From Gp7-AA10 sp035636095 (lineage in GTDB: Bacteria; Acidobacteriota; Thermoanaerobaculia; Gp7-AA8), in contig DASPZU010000069.1 in NCBI GenBank assembly GCA_035636095.1, forward strand, positions 1 through 64,000: 64,000 nt of DNA, given 5' to 3'. Positions 46,946 to 56,415 of this stretch are shown piece by piece (positions within the stretch are counted from its first letter, which is position 1; each line of letters starts with the position of its first letter). The notes below the pieces were generated by a model. The model was not told where the DNA came from and ran no database searches. It saw only the letters and a program-made list of their open reading frames with translations. Position numbers and translations under genes: made by a program.

Positions 46946-47651
46946 GAATGCCGTGATTGTAATTCCCGCGCGCTGGGCGTCGACGCGCTTCCCTGGAAAA
47001 CCTCTGGCGATGATCGCGGGAACTTCGCTGATCCGGCGCGTTTACGAGCGCGCCAACCTTGCACGTCGCGCGAGCGCCATCTTCGTCGCCACGGATGACG
47101 ATCGCATCGCCGATCACGTGGCCAAGTTCGGCGGAAAGGTCGTGCAGCCCAAAGGCGATTTTCAGTCGGGTACCGACCGCATCGCCGCCTCGCTCGATCT
47201 ACTGGGTGGAGAGTTCGATCAGGTCATCCACCTCCAGGGCGACGAGCCGCTGATCGATGCCGCGAGCATTGATGCTCTCATCGAGAATCTGCAGAGGACC
47301 AAGGCCGACATGGTGACGCTGGCCTGTCCCTTTGAGAATGACGGAGAGCGAGAGTCACGAGACATCGTCAAAGTCGTCACCACCCTCGACGGCACCGCTC
47401 TCTACTTCTCGAGGGCACCTCTCGCGGGCTCCCGGCATCACATAGGACTCTACGGTTACCAGACTGGGGTGCTCCGCGCTCTGGCGAAGCTCGAACCCTC
47501 TCCGCTGGAGCGTGCCGAATCTCTCGAACAGTTGCGAGCACTGCAAAACGGTTTTAGAATCCAAGTGCTCCACACCCGACGGCCTCACCTCGGAATTGAT
47601 CGACCGGAGGACGTTTTGCGTGTGGAGCAGGAGTTGGCGAAACATGGCTGA
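46944..47651 (+). CDS. kdsB: CMP-Kdo synthetase (3-deoxy-manno-octulosonate cytidylyltransferase)
   Basis: A 235-residue enzyme that activates Kdo with CTP for lipopolysaccharide core synthesis. Nucleotide-binding motif VIVIPARWASTRFPGKPLAMI, FVATDDDRIADH, SGTDRIAA and IHLQGDEPLID are present. It works with KdsA encoded downstream (49908) and uses CTP from the pyrG product. Expression may be affected by the duplicated start region upstream. Confidence 0.96.
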   Translation: MNAVIVIPARWASTRFPGKPLAMIAGTSLIRRVYERANLARRASAIFVATDDDRIADHVAKFGGKVVQPKGDFQSGTDRIAASLDLLGGEFDQVIHLQGDEPLIDAASIDALIENLQRTKADMVTLACPFENDGERESRDIVKVVTTLDGTALYFSRAPLAGSRHHIGLYGYQTGVLRALAKLEPSPLERAESLEQLRALQNGFRIQVLHTRRPHLGIDRPEDVLRVEQELAKHG

Positions 47652-47730
47652 TCGGGAGGCAAATTCGTGAGCGTAAGGCTCACGATCATCGAAGTAAAAC
47701 AAGCTCAGCCGGACTTTCCCCCCTCAAAAC

Positions 47731-47830
47731 CAAATTTCAAATTTCAAATTTCAAATGAAAAATTGAGAGCGTGGCCATCTTCGGCGCGCTTTTTTCATTT
47801 TTCATTTGAAATTCGAAATTTTTCATTTCG
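47731..47830. repeat. AAATTTC heptad palindrome upstream of pyrG
   Basis: CAAATTTCAAATTTCAAATT and a further unit on the left, with the inverted TTTCATTTTTCATTTGAAAT arm on the right, spaced by a GC-rich middle (47771-47789). It is the same family as 17604-17693. An unrelated small hairpin (CGTGAGCGTAAGGCTCACG, 47666-47684) lies between kdsB and this element. The pyrG ribosome site GGAGG follows its right end. Confidence 0.85.
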
Positions 47831-47848
47831 GGTTTCCGGAGGCCTGCC

Positions 47849-49497
<1,649 letters not shown>

Positions 49498-49498
<1 letters not shown>

Positions 49499-49911
49499 TG
49501 GTCTGGCGAAGAATCGGCGCCACCATCCTCGGAATCATCGTCGCCGCGCTGATCGTTCAGTGCGCCGAGTTGATCGTCCATTTCTTGTACCCGCCGCCGC
49601 CCGGCTACAACATGCGGAACATGGATGAGGTGAAAAAGTTCGTGGCGGCACTGCCGGCGCTCGCGATGGTAGTGGTGCTGATCGGCTGGTTGATCGGAAC
49701 GCTGGCGGGAACATTCCTGGGCGCGAAAATCGGACGCAGTCGCGTGCCTGCCTACATCATCGGTGCATTGCTGTTCCTGGGCGGAATCGCGAACGCGACG
49801 ATGATTCCGCAGCCGGTGTGGTTCTCGGTCGCGTCGTTCGTGATTTACATCGGCGGGACCATCGCCGGCGCCATGCTCGGGCGGCCTGCGGTACCATCCC
49901 CGGCGGGATGA
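49498..49911 (+). CDS. small membrane protein between pyrG and kdsA
   Basis: 137 residues starting at a GTG whose first base is the last base of the pyrG TAG stop (TAGTG), then four hydrophobic helices (RIGATILGIIVAALIVQCAE; ALAMVVVLIGWLIGTLAGTF; YIIGALLFLGGIANATM; SVASFVIYIGGTIAGAML). No family was recognised. Its TGA overlaps the kdsA ATG by 4 bases, so it is tied into the operon by position. Confidence 0.7.
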
Positions 49912-50738
49912 CCACGCGCACGATTCGGATCACCAACGACATCGCGTTCGGCGGTGATCATCCTCCCCTCTTCATCGCCGGACCGTGTGTGATCGAGTCG
50001 CGCGAGCACGCACTTGCGATGGCACGTACGCTGCGGAAGCTGCGGGACGCGCTGAAGATCAACCTGGTCTACAAATCGTCATTCGACAAAGCGAACCGCT
50101 CGTCGATCGACTCCTTCCGCGGACCCGGGCTCGAGGAAGGGCTCGACATTCTCCGCGCTGTGAAAGAGGAGACGGGCTTGCCGCTGATCTCGGACATCCA
50201 CGAACCCGATCAGGCGGAGCCGGCCGCGAAGGTTCTCGACATCCTCCAGATCCCGGCCTTTCTCTGCCGCCAGACCGATCTGGTCGCGGCGGCGGCGCGC
50301 ACCGGAAAGCCGGTCGGCGTGAAAAAAGGCCAATTCCTTTCTCCGGAGGAAACCAAGAACATCCTCGAGAAGGGCCACGAAGTCGGCAACGACCGCATCT
50401 TCATCACCGAGCGCGGATCGTCGTTCGGCTATCAGAATCTGGTGGTCGACATGCGCGCGTTTCCGATCATTCGCGGATTCGGCGCGCCGGTGGTCTACGA
50501 CATCACGCATTCGATGCAGAAGCCGGGCGGCGAAGGAAAGCAGACCGGCGGCACGCCTGAGTTCGCGCGGCCGCTGGCGCGCGCGGCGGCGGCGGTGGGC
50601 GCGGACGGATTTTTCATGGAGGTGCACGACAATCCGCCAGCGGCGCTGTCGGACCGCACCACGCAGATCCGTCCCGACGCGGCGCGGTCGATCATCGAGG
50701 ACGTGCTCGCAATTCGGGCGGCGCTGCAGCCCATCTGA
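49908..50738 (+). CDS. kdsA: Kdo-8-phosphate synthase
   Basis: 276 residues. Condenses arabinose 5-phosphate and PEP to Kdo 8-phosphate for lipid A-Kdo. Motifs: FIAGPCVIESREHA, YKSSFDKANRSSIDSFRGPG, SDIHEPDQ, KKGQFLSPEE and ITERGSSFGYQNLVVDMR. The start MTTRTIRITND lies in an ATGA overlap with the small membrane gene and directly precedes the GT-C gene. Whether the enzyme is the metal-dependent type is not decided here. Confidence 0.96.
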   Translation: MTTRTIRITNDIAFGGDHPPLFIAGPCVIESREHALAMARTLRKLRDALKINLVYKSSFDKANRSSIDSFRGPGLEEGLDILRAVKEETGLPLISDIHEPDQAEPAAKVLDILQIPAFLCRQTDLVAAAARTGKPVGVKKGQFLSPEETKNILEKGHEVGNDRIFITERGSSFGYQNLVVDMRAFPIIRGFGAPVVYDITHSMQKPGGEGKQTGGTPEFARPLARAAAAVGADGFFMEVHDNPPAALSDRTTQIRPDAARSIIEDVLAIRAALQPI

Positions 50739-52444
50739 TGATGCGACGCGTCATCGCGATCGTCATCGCCGCCTACCTTGTGCTAGTTCTTTTCAACGGC
50801 TTCGTCCTGGTCGAGCTGTTTCTGCGGCGTGTCGGGATCCCGATTCTCTTCGCGGTCGCGGCGTCTCTCGCCTGCATCGGCAGCGGTTTTCTCGCGCGAC
50901 GGCTGCGCCCCGACATCGCGCTGAACTTCATCGTCGGATATCCGATTTTCGGCGCGATTTGTTTTCTGGCCGCGCTGATGAAGATCTCCGCCTGGACGAT
51001 GGTGCCGATGGTGGGGATCCTGGGTGGTGTGGGAGCGGCCGCCCTCGGCCGCTCAGCAGCGGGCGAGGCGCCCGCCGCCACACCGAAGCCCGCCACCACG
51101 CTCGCCCTCGCGCTCATCGGCCTCTCGGCATTGATCGAGGCGCAAGCACCCCCCTCCACGCTCGACGAGCTCGCCTATCACCTCGCGGTGCCGTGGACGT
51201 GGGTGAAGGAAGGGCGTGCGATCGATCTTCCGCTCGTTTCGCATTCGTACTTCCCTCTGGGCATCGAGTCGGCTGACATTCCCTTTCTCGCGATCCTCGG
51301 AACCGGCGGCGGCGTGGCGTCGCATTTCCTGCATCTCTTCGCGGCGATTGCCGTCGTCGTTGTCCTGCTTCGCAATACCAAGGATTGTCCGATCATGACC
51401 GTCGCGATCGTCGCGACTCCGGCTCTGGCGCTGACCGCCGGCTGGTCGCTGGTCGACTGGATCGTTCTCGGCGTTTCGCTCGCGCTCGTGAACGCTCTCG
51501 AGAATGATGATGTCGCCACCGTTTCGGCAGCCGTCGCTGCCGGGCTGCTGACGAAATACACCTTCGTTCCGATCGCGCTGATTGCGATTCTCGTTACGCG
51601 AAGATTTCGGGGTGTGCTGCCTGGGGTAGCGGTCGGATCGATCTTCTTCATCCGAAATCTGATTCTGACCGGCAATCCGATCGCCCCCTTCTTCGGCGCG
51701 TTGGCACCGCACGTCGCCCACTATCGGGCCGGAGCGTTTTTCTCCGATTACGTTTTCGACGGCCGATTTATCGACGAGAGCCTGGGCGCGTCGCTCTTCA
51801 TCGCATGCACGTTAACGGTTGGATTGCTGCCGTGGATCCTGATGGCAGCCGGTGCGCTTCTGTTTCTCCTCGCGCCCTCGGCGCGTCTTCTCGTCCCGTT
51901 CTTCGCGATCCCCGCCGCCCGCGCCCTCCCGCCCACCCGCCCGATCCGCGTGGCGCTCGCGATGGCGGTGGTCATGCAGCTTTTCCTGGTCGCATTTTTC
52001 ACCGATCGCACGGAAGCATTCGCGCTGCTCTCCGGGCGTCTGGACGAAAAGCAATATCTGGCGACCATGCGGCCATCGACGACGACCATCGCGTCGGTCG
52101 ACGCCGCGCTGCCGCCCAACTCGTGCACGCTGCTGATCGGTCTCAACGAGACCTACTGGTTTCAACATCGCGTGCGAGGAGGCGGCAACTTCGACGGTCA
52201 GCGCATTTCGGCGTATCTCGACGCCGGCAATTCCGATGCGCTTTACGCGCGGCTGCGTCGGGACGGGATCACGCACATCGCGGTATTCGCGACGCCACCA
52301 CCAACGGCAGTGGAGACCAAAGTCGAAGAGCGCCAGACCATTCTGTCGACGGGAGCAGGGCGCACGCTAGCGCAGACTCTCGATCGTCACACGCTCAGCG
52401 TCACGCAGCGCGGAAACGCAACTCTGTTCGCGCTTAAACCGTGA
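50738..52444 (+). CDS. GT-C-type membrane glycosyltransferase-like protein
   Basis: 568 residues with at least ten hydrophobic helices through residue 430 and a soluble C-terminal domain of about 140 residues. The segment STLDELAYHLAVPWTWVKEG fits the luminal loop of ArnT/PMT-like GT-C proteins that use polyprenyl-phosphate sugars. It begins at the last base of the kdsA TGA, so it is operonic with kdsA and pyrG; a role in LPS or surface-glycan decoration is reasonable but unproven. The ORF overlaps the convergent metK end by 11 bases. Confidence 0.72.
   Translation: MMRRVIAIVIAAYLVLVLFNGFVLVELFLRRVGIPILFAVAASLACIGSGFLARRLRPDIALNFIVGYPIFGAICFLAALMKISAWTMVPMVGILGGVGAAALGRSAAGEAPAATPKPATTLALALIGLSALIEAQAPPSTLDELAYHLAVPWTWVKEGRAIDLPLVSHSYFPLGIESADIPFLAILGTGGGVASHFLHLFAAIAVVVVLLRNTKDCPIMTVAIVATPALALTAGWSLVDWIVLGVSLALVNALENDDVATVSAAVAAGLLTKYTFVPIALIAILVTRRFRGVLPGVAVGSIFFIRNLILTGNPIAPFFGALAPHVAHYRAGAFFSDYVFDGRFIDESLGASLFIACTLTVGLLPWILMAAGALLFLLAPSARLLVPFFAIPAARALPPTRPIRVALAMAVVMQLFLVAFFTDRTEAFALLSGRLDEKQYLATMRPSTTTIASVDAALPPNSCTLLIGLNETYWFQHRVRGGGNFDGQRISAYLDAGNSDALYARLRRDGITHIAVFATPPPTAVETKVEERQTILSTGAGRTLAQTLDRHTLSVTQRGNATLFALKP
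51029..51084. repeat. in-frame GC-rich palindrome inside the GT-C gene
   Basis: GTGGGAGCGGCCGCCCTCGG then CCGCTC, followed by GGGCGAGGCGCCCGCCGCCA. It encodes an Ala/Gly/Pro-rich segment (AAALGRSAAGEAPAAT) at about residues 97-116, in a predicted loop between membrane helices. Its structure resembles the in-frame palindromes of spmA, cpoB and leuS, with a related CCTC centre. Confidence 0.5.
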
Positions 52445-53600
52445 CCACTTCGCGCACGCCCGACGCCGATCGCAGCGCTGCCGCCTTGTCGGCGGCCTCC
52501 CACGAGAATTCCGGCTCCGTGCGGCCGAAGTGGCCGTACGCAGCCGTCTTCTTGTAGATCGGGCGTCGCAGGCGCAGCGACTCGATGATGCCGCGCGGCG
52601 TGAGCTGGAAGTGTTCGCGGACGAGGTCGGACAGGCGCTTCGGATCGATGCGGCTCGTCCCGAACGTCTCGACGTAGACCGAGACCGGGTCGGCCACCCC
52701 GATGGCGTAGGCCAGCTGCACCTCGACTTCATCGGCCAGGCCGGACGCGACGATGTTCTTGGCGATGTAGCGCGCCATGTAGCACGCCGAGCGATCGACC
52801 TTGGTCGGATCTTTTCCTGAGAAAGATCCGCCGCCGTGACGTCCGCGTCCGCCGTAGGTATCGACGATGATCTTGCGTCCCGTCAGGCCGGTATCGCCCT
52901 GCGGACCGCCGATCACAAATCTGCCGGTCGGATTGATGTGGAACACCGTTTCCTTATCGAGAAATTCGGCTGGGACGGTCGGCTTGATCACCTTCTCGGT
53001 GATCACTTCGCGCAGATCGCGATTGCTGACGTCGGGCGAATGCTGCGTCGAGATCACGATCGCCTGCGCGCGCACGGGACGTTTTCCTTCGTACTCGATT
53101 GTGACTTGCGACTTGCCATCAGGGCGCAGGAAATCGAGCTCGCCCGATCTGCGTGCTTCAGCCAGACGACGCACCAGCTTGTGCGCCAGCGTAATCGGAA
53201 GCGGCATGAGCTCGGGAGTCTCGCGGCACGCAAAGCCGAACATCAGACCCTGATCGCCCGCGCCACCGGTGTCGACGCCCTGCGCGATATCGGGCGACTG
53301 GGGATCGATCGATGAAATCACGGCGCACGTTTCGCTGTCGAAGCCGTACTTGGCGCGCGTGTATCCGATTTCTTTGATGGTGTTGCGAACGATGGAAGGG
53401 AAATCGACGTAGGTCTTGGTCGTGATTTCGCCGGCGATCATGGCCATGCCGGTCGTCACGAGCGTTTCGCAGGCCACCCGGCCCACCGGATCCTCGGCCA
53501 GGACGGCGTCGAGGATGGCATCGGAAATCTGGTCTGCGATCTTGTCCGGATGACCCTCGGTCACAGACTCCGAGGTGAATAAAGTTCGATGCATCGCCAT
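52434..53600 (-). CDS. metK: S-adenosylmethionine synthetase
   Basis: 388 residues. Makes S-adenosylmethionine from methionine and ATP. Family start LFTSESVTEGHPDKIADQIS, GAGDQGLMFGFA, GRFVIGGPQGDTGLTGRK, GGGSFSGKDPTKVDRSACY. The ATG at 53600 with AGGAG about 10 bases upstream was chosen over an in-frame ATG at 53642 that would be read from intergenic sequence. I saw no SAM riboswitch in the short leader, which is mainly a heptad palindrome. Confidence 0.97.
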   Translation of the reverse strand: MAMHRTLFTSESVTEGHPDKIADQISDAILDAVLAEDPVGRVACETLVTTGMAMIAGEITTKTYVDFPSIVRNTIKEIGYTRAKYGFDSETCAVISSIDPQSPDIAQGVDTGGAGDQGLMFGFACRETPELMPLPITLAHKLVRRLAEARRSGELDFLRPDGKSQVTIEYEGKRPVRAQAIVISTQHSPDVSNRDLREVITEKVIKPTVPAEFLDKETVFHINPTGRFVIGGPQGDTGLTGRKIIVDTYGGRGRHGGGSFSGKDPTKVDRSACYMARYIAKNIVASGLADEVEVQLAYAIGVADPVSVYVETFGTSRIDPKRLSDLVREHFQLTPRGIIESLRLRRPIYKKTAAYGHFGRTEPEFSWEAADKAAALRSASGVREVVTV

Positions 53601-53644
53601 GGTCGGGGAAGCTCCTTCGAGGAAATCGACGAATCGTAGCATAC

Positions 53645-53717
53645 GAGTGCTTAGTGCTGAGTCCTGAGTGCTGAGTCCCGCCCACTCAGGACTCAGGACT
53701 CAGCACTCAGGACTCAG
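53645..53717. repeat. AGTCCTG heptad palindrome between lptE and metK
   Basis: CTGAGTCCTGAGTGCTGAGT units (53654-53678) and the inverted arm with CACTCAGGACTCAGGACTCA (53682-53716) form a long hairpin. The first TGAGTCC unit provides the TGA stop of lptE. The same family sits between dtd and leuS at 62955-63026, again with the stop codon in a unit. Confidence 0.88.
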
Positions 53718-54223
53718 AATCCCTCGAGCAGATTCGTCACCAGCGTCTCCGCGAAGCGCTGCGCGATCTCGGCGATGGCGCGTGTTTCCTGGTCGAAGGC
53801 GTCCGTCGATTCGAGGTTGACCTGGTAGTTTTCGGCGAAACGGTATTGATCGTTCTTCCACAGCACCTTGTCTTCGTTGCGGTGGTCGACCAGCTCGATC
53901 TTGGCGGTGATCGAGATCTGATACTGCGTCGCGCGCCCTTGCGGATTGAAGGCGATCGGAAAGATCCCGAAGCTGTCGATGGAGCCGCGCAGGATGGCGT
54001 CGGCGCTGTTGGGATTGCTGACCAGCTTCAGGCGGCCGCGCGCGACCACCTCGTCGGCCACCGATTGCGTGACCAGCTGCTCCAGGCCCACGCGCGTGGT
54101 GCGATTGACAAAGGCCGGTACCTCGACCGTGTGAATCTTCGGATCGAGAGAATTGCTGCGGCCCACGAGCGCATAGCCGCACGCGGACAGCATCGCGAGT
54201 GGCGCGAGGAGCGCTTTTTTCAC
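53714..54223 (-). CDS. lptE: LPS-assembly lipoprotein LptE-like
   Basis: 169 residues with lipoprotein signal MKKALLAPLAMLSAC (Cys15) and the start GYALVGRSNSLDPKIHTVEV, typical of LptE proteins that plug LptD in the outer membrane. The alpha-beta mature domain includes VNRTTRVGLEQLVTQSVADE. It fits a genome with kdsA and kdsB. Its last codon and stop lie in the AGTCCTG element. Twenty bases separate it from the upstream thioredoxin-like gene. Confidence 0.85.
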   Translation of the reverse strand: MKKALLAPLAMLSACGYALVGRSNSLDPKIHTVEVPAFVNRTTRVGLEQLVTQSVADEVVARGRLKLVSNPNSADAILRGSIDSFGIFPIAFNPQGRATQYQISITAKIELVDHRNEDKVLWKNDQYRFAENYQVNLESTDAFDQETRAIAEIAQRFAETLVTNLLEGF

Positions 54224-54243
54224 ATCGAAGAGGTTAGCACGCG

Positions 54244-55050
54244 CTAAAGCCCGGGCGCTGTCGCTTTCGGTCGGCTCAGCTCCGCATCAATCACCTTCGC
54301 GAACTCTTCGTACGGCTTCGCGCCGGACAAGAAATGACCATTCACGAAAAACGCCGGAGTTCCGCTGACCCCGAGCCCTTTGGCCTCGGCAATGTCTGCA
54401 TCGATGGCACTCTTGCCGCGCGTGCCGTCAAGGTCGGATTCGAAGCGCTTCATGTCCAGGCCGAGGTCGCGCGCGTACTGGAGCAAGTACTGACGTTGAA
54501 TCTTCGGCTGATTCGCGAACAGCTTGTCGTGATACTCCCAGAATTTTCCCTGATTCTGTGCGGCCATCGCTGCGAGATGCGCCAATGGTGAGTCTTTGTG
54601 AAAATCGAGCGGATAGTGTTTCCAAACGATTCGCACCTTGTCCCCGTAGGTTTTTCGGATCTGCTGGAGAGTCGGACCGACTCTCGAACAGAACGGTCAC
54701 TGGAAATCGGAGAATTCGGCGATCGTGACGGCTGCCGTGATCGGGCCTTCCATCGGCGCGCCGTCGATCTTGACAGGATAGACGCGATTGGGATCAGGTC
54801 CACGCTGTCCAGGCGCCGCGCTGCGCGCTGCGACCCGCTCCACGTTTGCGGAGAGCTTCGCAAGGCGAGAATCGATCTGGTCAAGTCGAGACTCGAGGTT
54901 GTTAGCTGCCGTGCGAGTCGATCGGGCATTGAAGTAACTGGAGACGAGGAGAACGGACAAAACCGCGATCGTCGCACCCTGCACCATGACCGCGAGCGAG
55001 GATCGGCGCTCCTCGGATTCGATTTTGGGTGGTTCTCGATGTTTACCCAT
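54244..55050 (-). CDS. membrane-anchored DsbA-like selenoprotein (in-frame UGA = Sec118)
   Basis: Read through one in-frame TGA (54697-54699), this is a 268-residue protein. Residues 20-40 form a membrane anchor (LAVMVQGATIAVLSVLLVSS), then a coiled coil (ANNLESRLDQIDSRLAKLSA) and a DsbA-type thioredoxin fold. The active site reads EFSDFQ-U-PFC, where the paralogue at 55051 has EFSDFQCPFC. After it come KVRIVWKHYPLDFHKDSPLA and GVSGTPAFFVNGHFLSGAKP with the cis-Pro loop. A hairpin fitting a bacterial SECIS begins 11 bases past the TGA. Probably a periplasmic thiol oxidoreductase. A plain nonsense mutation is the alternative. Confidence 0.85.
54667..54685 (-). promoter_or_regulatory. putative bacterial SECIS hairpin
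   Basis: On the coding strand GAGAGTCGGTCCGACTCTC forms a perfect inverted repeat that can fold as a 7-bp stem with a GGUCC loop. The stem starts 11 bases after the UGA, the spacing known for the E. coli fdhF SECIS, whose loop also contains GGUC. It would bind SelB. It lies wholly inside the coding sequence, as bacterial SECIS elements do. Confidence 0.75.
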
Positions 55051-55842
55051 CTAGCGAGTTCCCCCACCTCCGCCTGGCGGCATCAGAACAGAGTCGATCG
55101 CCGACTTGAACTCCGCGTACGATTTGGCGCCAACGAGCTTTTTGGTGATTTTCACGGAACCGTTTGGCTGGACGACACCGATGAGAAATGACGGCGTTCC
55201 CGAGATGCCTGCACCGCCCGCGTCGGCGATGTCTTTCTTGATCTCGGTGGCGAAGCGCCCGCTGTCGAGACATTGCTGAAAGAGCGAAACATTCAGTCCC
55301 AAAGCTTCAGCGTGCTTGGGAAGATCGGCGGCTGCGATGTTCTGCTGATTGGCGAAGAGGCGATCGTGCATGTCCCAGAATTTCCCTTGCTCGCCGGCAC
55401 AATGCGCCGCCTCGGCCGCCTTTTCGGCGTTCTGATGAAAGTCGAGCGGATAGTCGCGCCACACATACTTCACCTTGCCGGTGTCTACGTAGTCCTTGAG
55501 GATTGCGGGATATGTGTCTTTGTCATACCGGCCACAGAACGGACACTGAAAGTCGGAGAACTCAATGACGGCCACTTTCGCGTTTGGGTTCCCCTTGAAT
55601 GGTTCTTTGTCGACATTGACAGGCGCAATGGGAAGCGCATCGGCCGCGGGTCGCCCTTGCCCCTGCTGCGCGAGTAATTTGTGAATCTCTTGCAGTTCTT
55701 TCAGGATCGCCTTCTGGCTCTCACTTAGAGAATCGATTGCCTTCTTAAAGTCATCGGTCTGTGTCCCTTGGGCCGATGCGGCAACCGGTGCGATCACCAT
55801 CAGCAATGCAACCATCGTTCGAGCGAAACGCGCCTTCTTCAT
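55051..55842 (-). CDS. periplasmic DsbA-like thiol oxidoreductase (CPFC)
   Basis: 263 residues with a Sec signal peptide (MKKARFARTMVALLMVIAPV, cleaved near ASA). A helical coiled-coil segment (DSLSESQKAILKELQEIHKL) precedes a DsbA-fold domain with C100-P-F-C103 (EFSDFQCPFCGRYD) and GISGTPSFLIGVV. It is closely related to the selenoprotein gene that begins directly after its TAG. GAGGGGGG precedes the ATG. It likely catalyses disulfide formation or reduction in the periplasm. Confidence 0.92.
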   Translation of the reverse strand: MKKARFARTMVALLMVIAPVAASAQGTQTDDFKKAIDSLSESQKAILKELQEIHKLLAQQGQGRPAADALPIAPVNVDKEPFKGNPNAKVAVIEFSDFQCPFCGRYDKDTYPAILKDYVDTGKVKYVWRDYPLDFHQNAEKAAEAAHCAGEQGKFWDMHDRLFANQQNIAAADLPKHAEALGLNVSLFQQCLDSGRFATEIKKDIADAGGAGISGTPSFLIGVVQPNGSVKITKKLVGAKSYAEFKSAIDSVLMPPGGGGGTR

Positions 55843-55883
55843 GAACCCCCCTCGTTTGGGCGATGACGATTCAAGAATGAGGC

Positions 55884-55917
55884 CCGTCCGCACGTGCGGG
55901 CGCGCACGTGCGGACGG
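55884..55917. terminator. perfect 15-bp inverted repeat between secreted-protein and DsbA genes
   Basis: CCGTCCGCACGTGCG and its complement CGCACGTGCGGACGG flank a GGCG loop. It sits 4 bases past the TAG of the leftward gene at 55922, like the other stop-adjacent palindromes. Lacking a U-tract, it may be a rho-dependent pause site, an mRNA-stabilising hairpin or another mobile palindrome. Confidence 0.6.
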
Positions 55918-55921
55918 AACC

Positions 55922-56404
55922 CTATTGGATCGTCATGCTCCCCTGATTGACCGTTGCCGTCGGCAGCGCGGTCTGGCCCAGGAGCACGCCGATCGTCCCT
56001 TGATCGTTGGCGTTTGTCGTGATCGTGGCCGTGAACGGGACACCAAGAAGCGGCGGGGTGCCGTCGCCCATGTTGATCGTGCACGTGCCGGAGAAAGTAG
56101 CGATGTTCGCCGCGTTTCGGGAACCGCTGGTGGCCTTGCCTTCAATCACGATGTTTTGCTGCAGACCTCCAAGAGAAACACCGAGCAGAATTGTGCAAAA
56201 CTGGCCAAGCGATCCCGTGGTATCGATCTGCACGCCGTAGCCGGACTGCAGGCCGTTGATCGGAACTCCATTGAAAGTTGTACCAGGCGGAAAGATCCCG
56301 CCCGCGCCGGCCGTCACCGAGGTCTGCGCGAGGGCGGGCGGACTCCCGCCGAAAATCACGCCGAGGGCGATGGCGGTGAGCAAAACTGCAAACCTGATCT
56401 TCAT
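55922..56404 (-). CDS. small secreted protein, unknown
   Basis: 160 residues with a clear signal peptide (MKIRFAVLLTAIALGVIFGG, cleaved after ALA). The mature chain is low-charge and rich in Gly/Thr/Asn (GAGGIFPPGTTFNGVPINGL; TATITTNANDQGTIGVLLGQ) and predicted all-beta, with two cysteines. It resembles no known family; it may be a surface or adhesin-like protein. It is 11 bases downstream of the Cys-rich repeat gene, on the same strand. Confidence 0.65.
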   Translation of the reverse strand: MKIRFAVLLTAIALGVIFGGSPPALAQTSVTAGAGGIFPPGTTFNGVPINGLQSGYGVQIDTTGSLGQFCTILLGVSLGGLQQNIVIEGKATSGSRNAANIATFSGTCTINMGDGTPPLLGVPFTATITTNANDQGTIGVLLGQTALPTATVNQGSMTIQ

Positions 56405-56415
56405 CTCTAGTCTCC

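Noticed and set aside
53601..53717. SAM riboswitch upstream of metK
   Set aside because: The leader is only about 45 bases before the heptad palindrome and shows none of the SAM-I or SAM-II core sequences I know.
54244..55050. Reading the TGA as proof of a pseudogene
   Set aside because: The frame resumes at once in register with intact fold motifs, the TGA replaces exactly the active-site Cys, and a SECIS-like hairpin follows at the right distance; selenocysteine explains all three.
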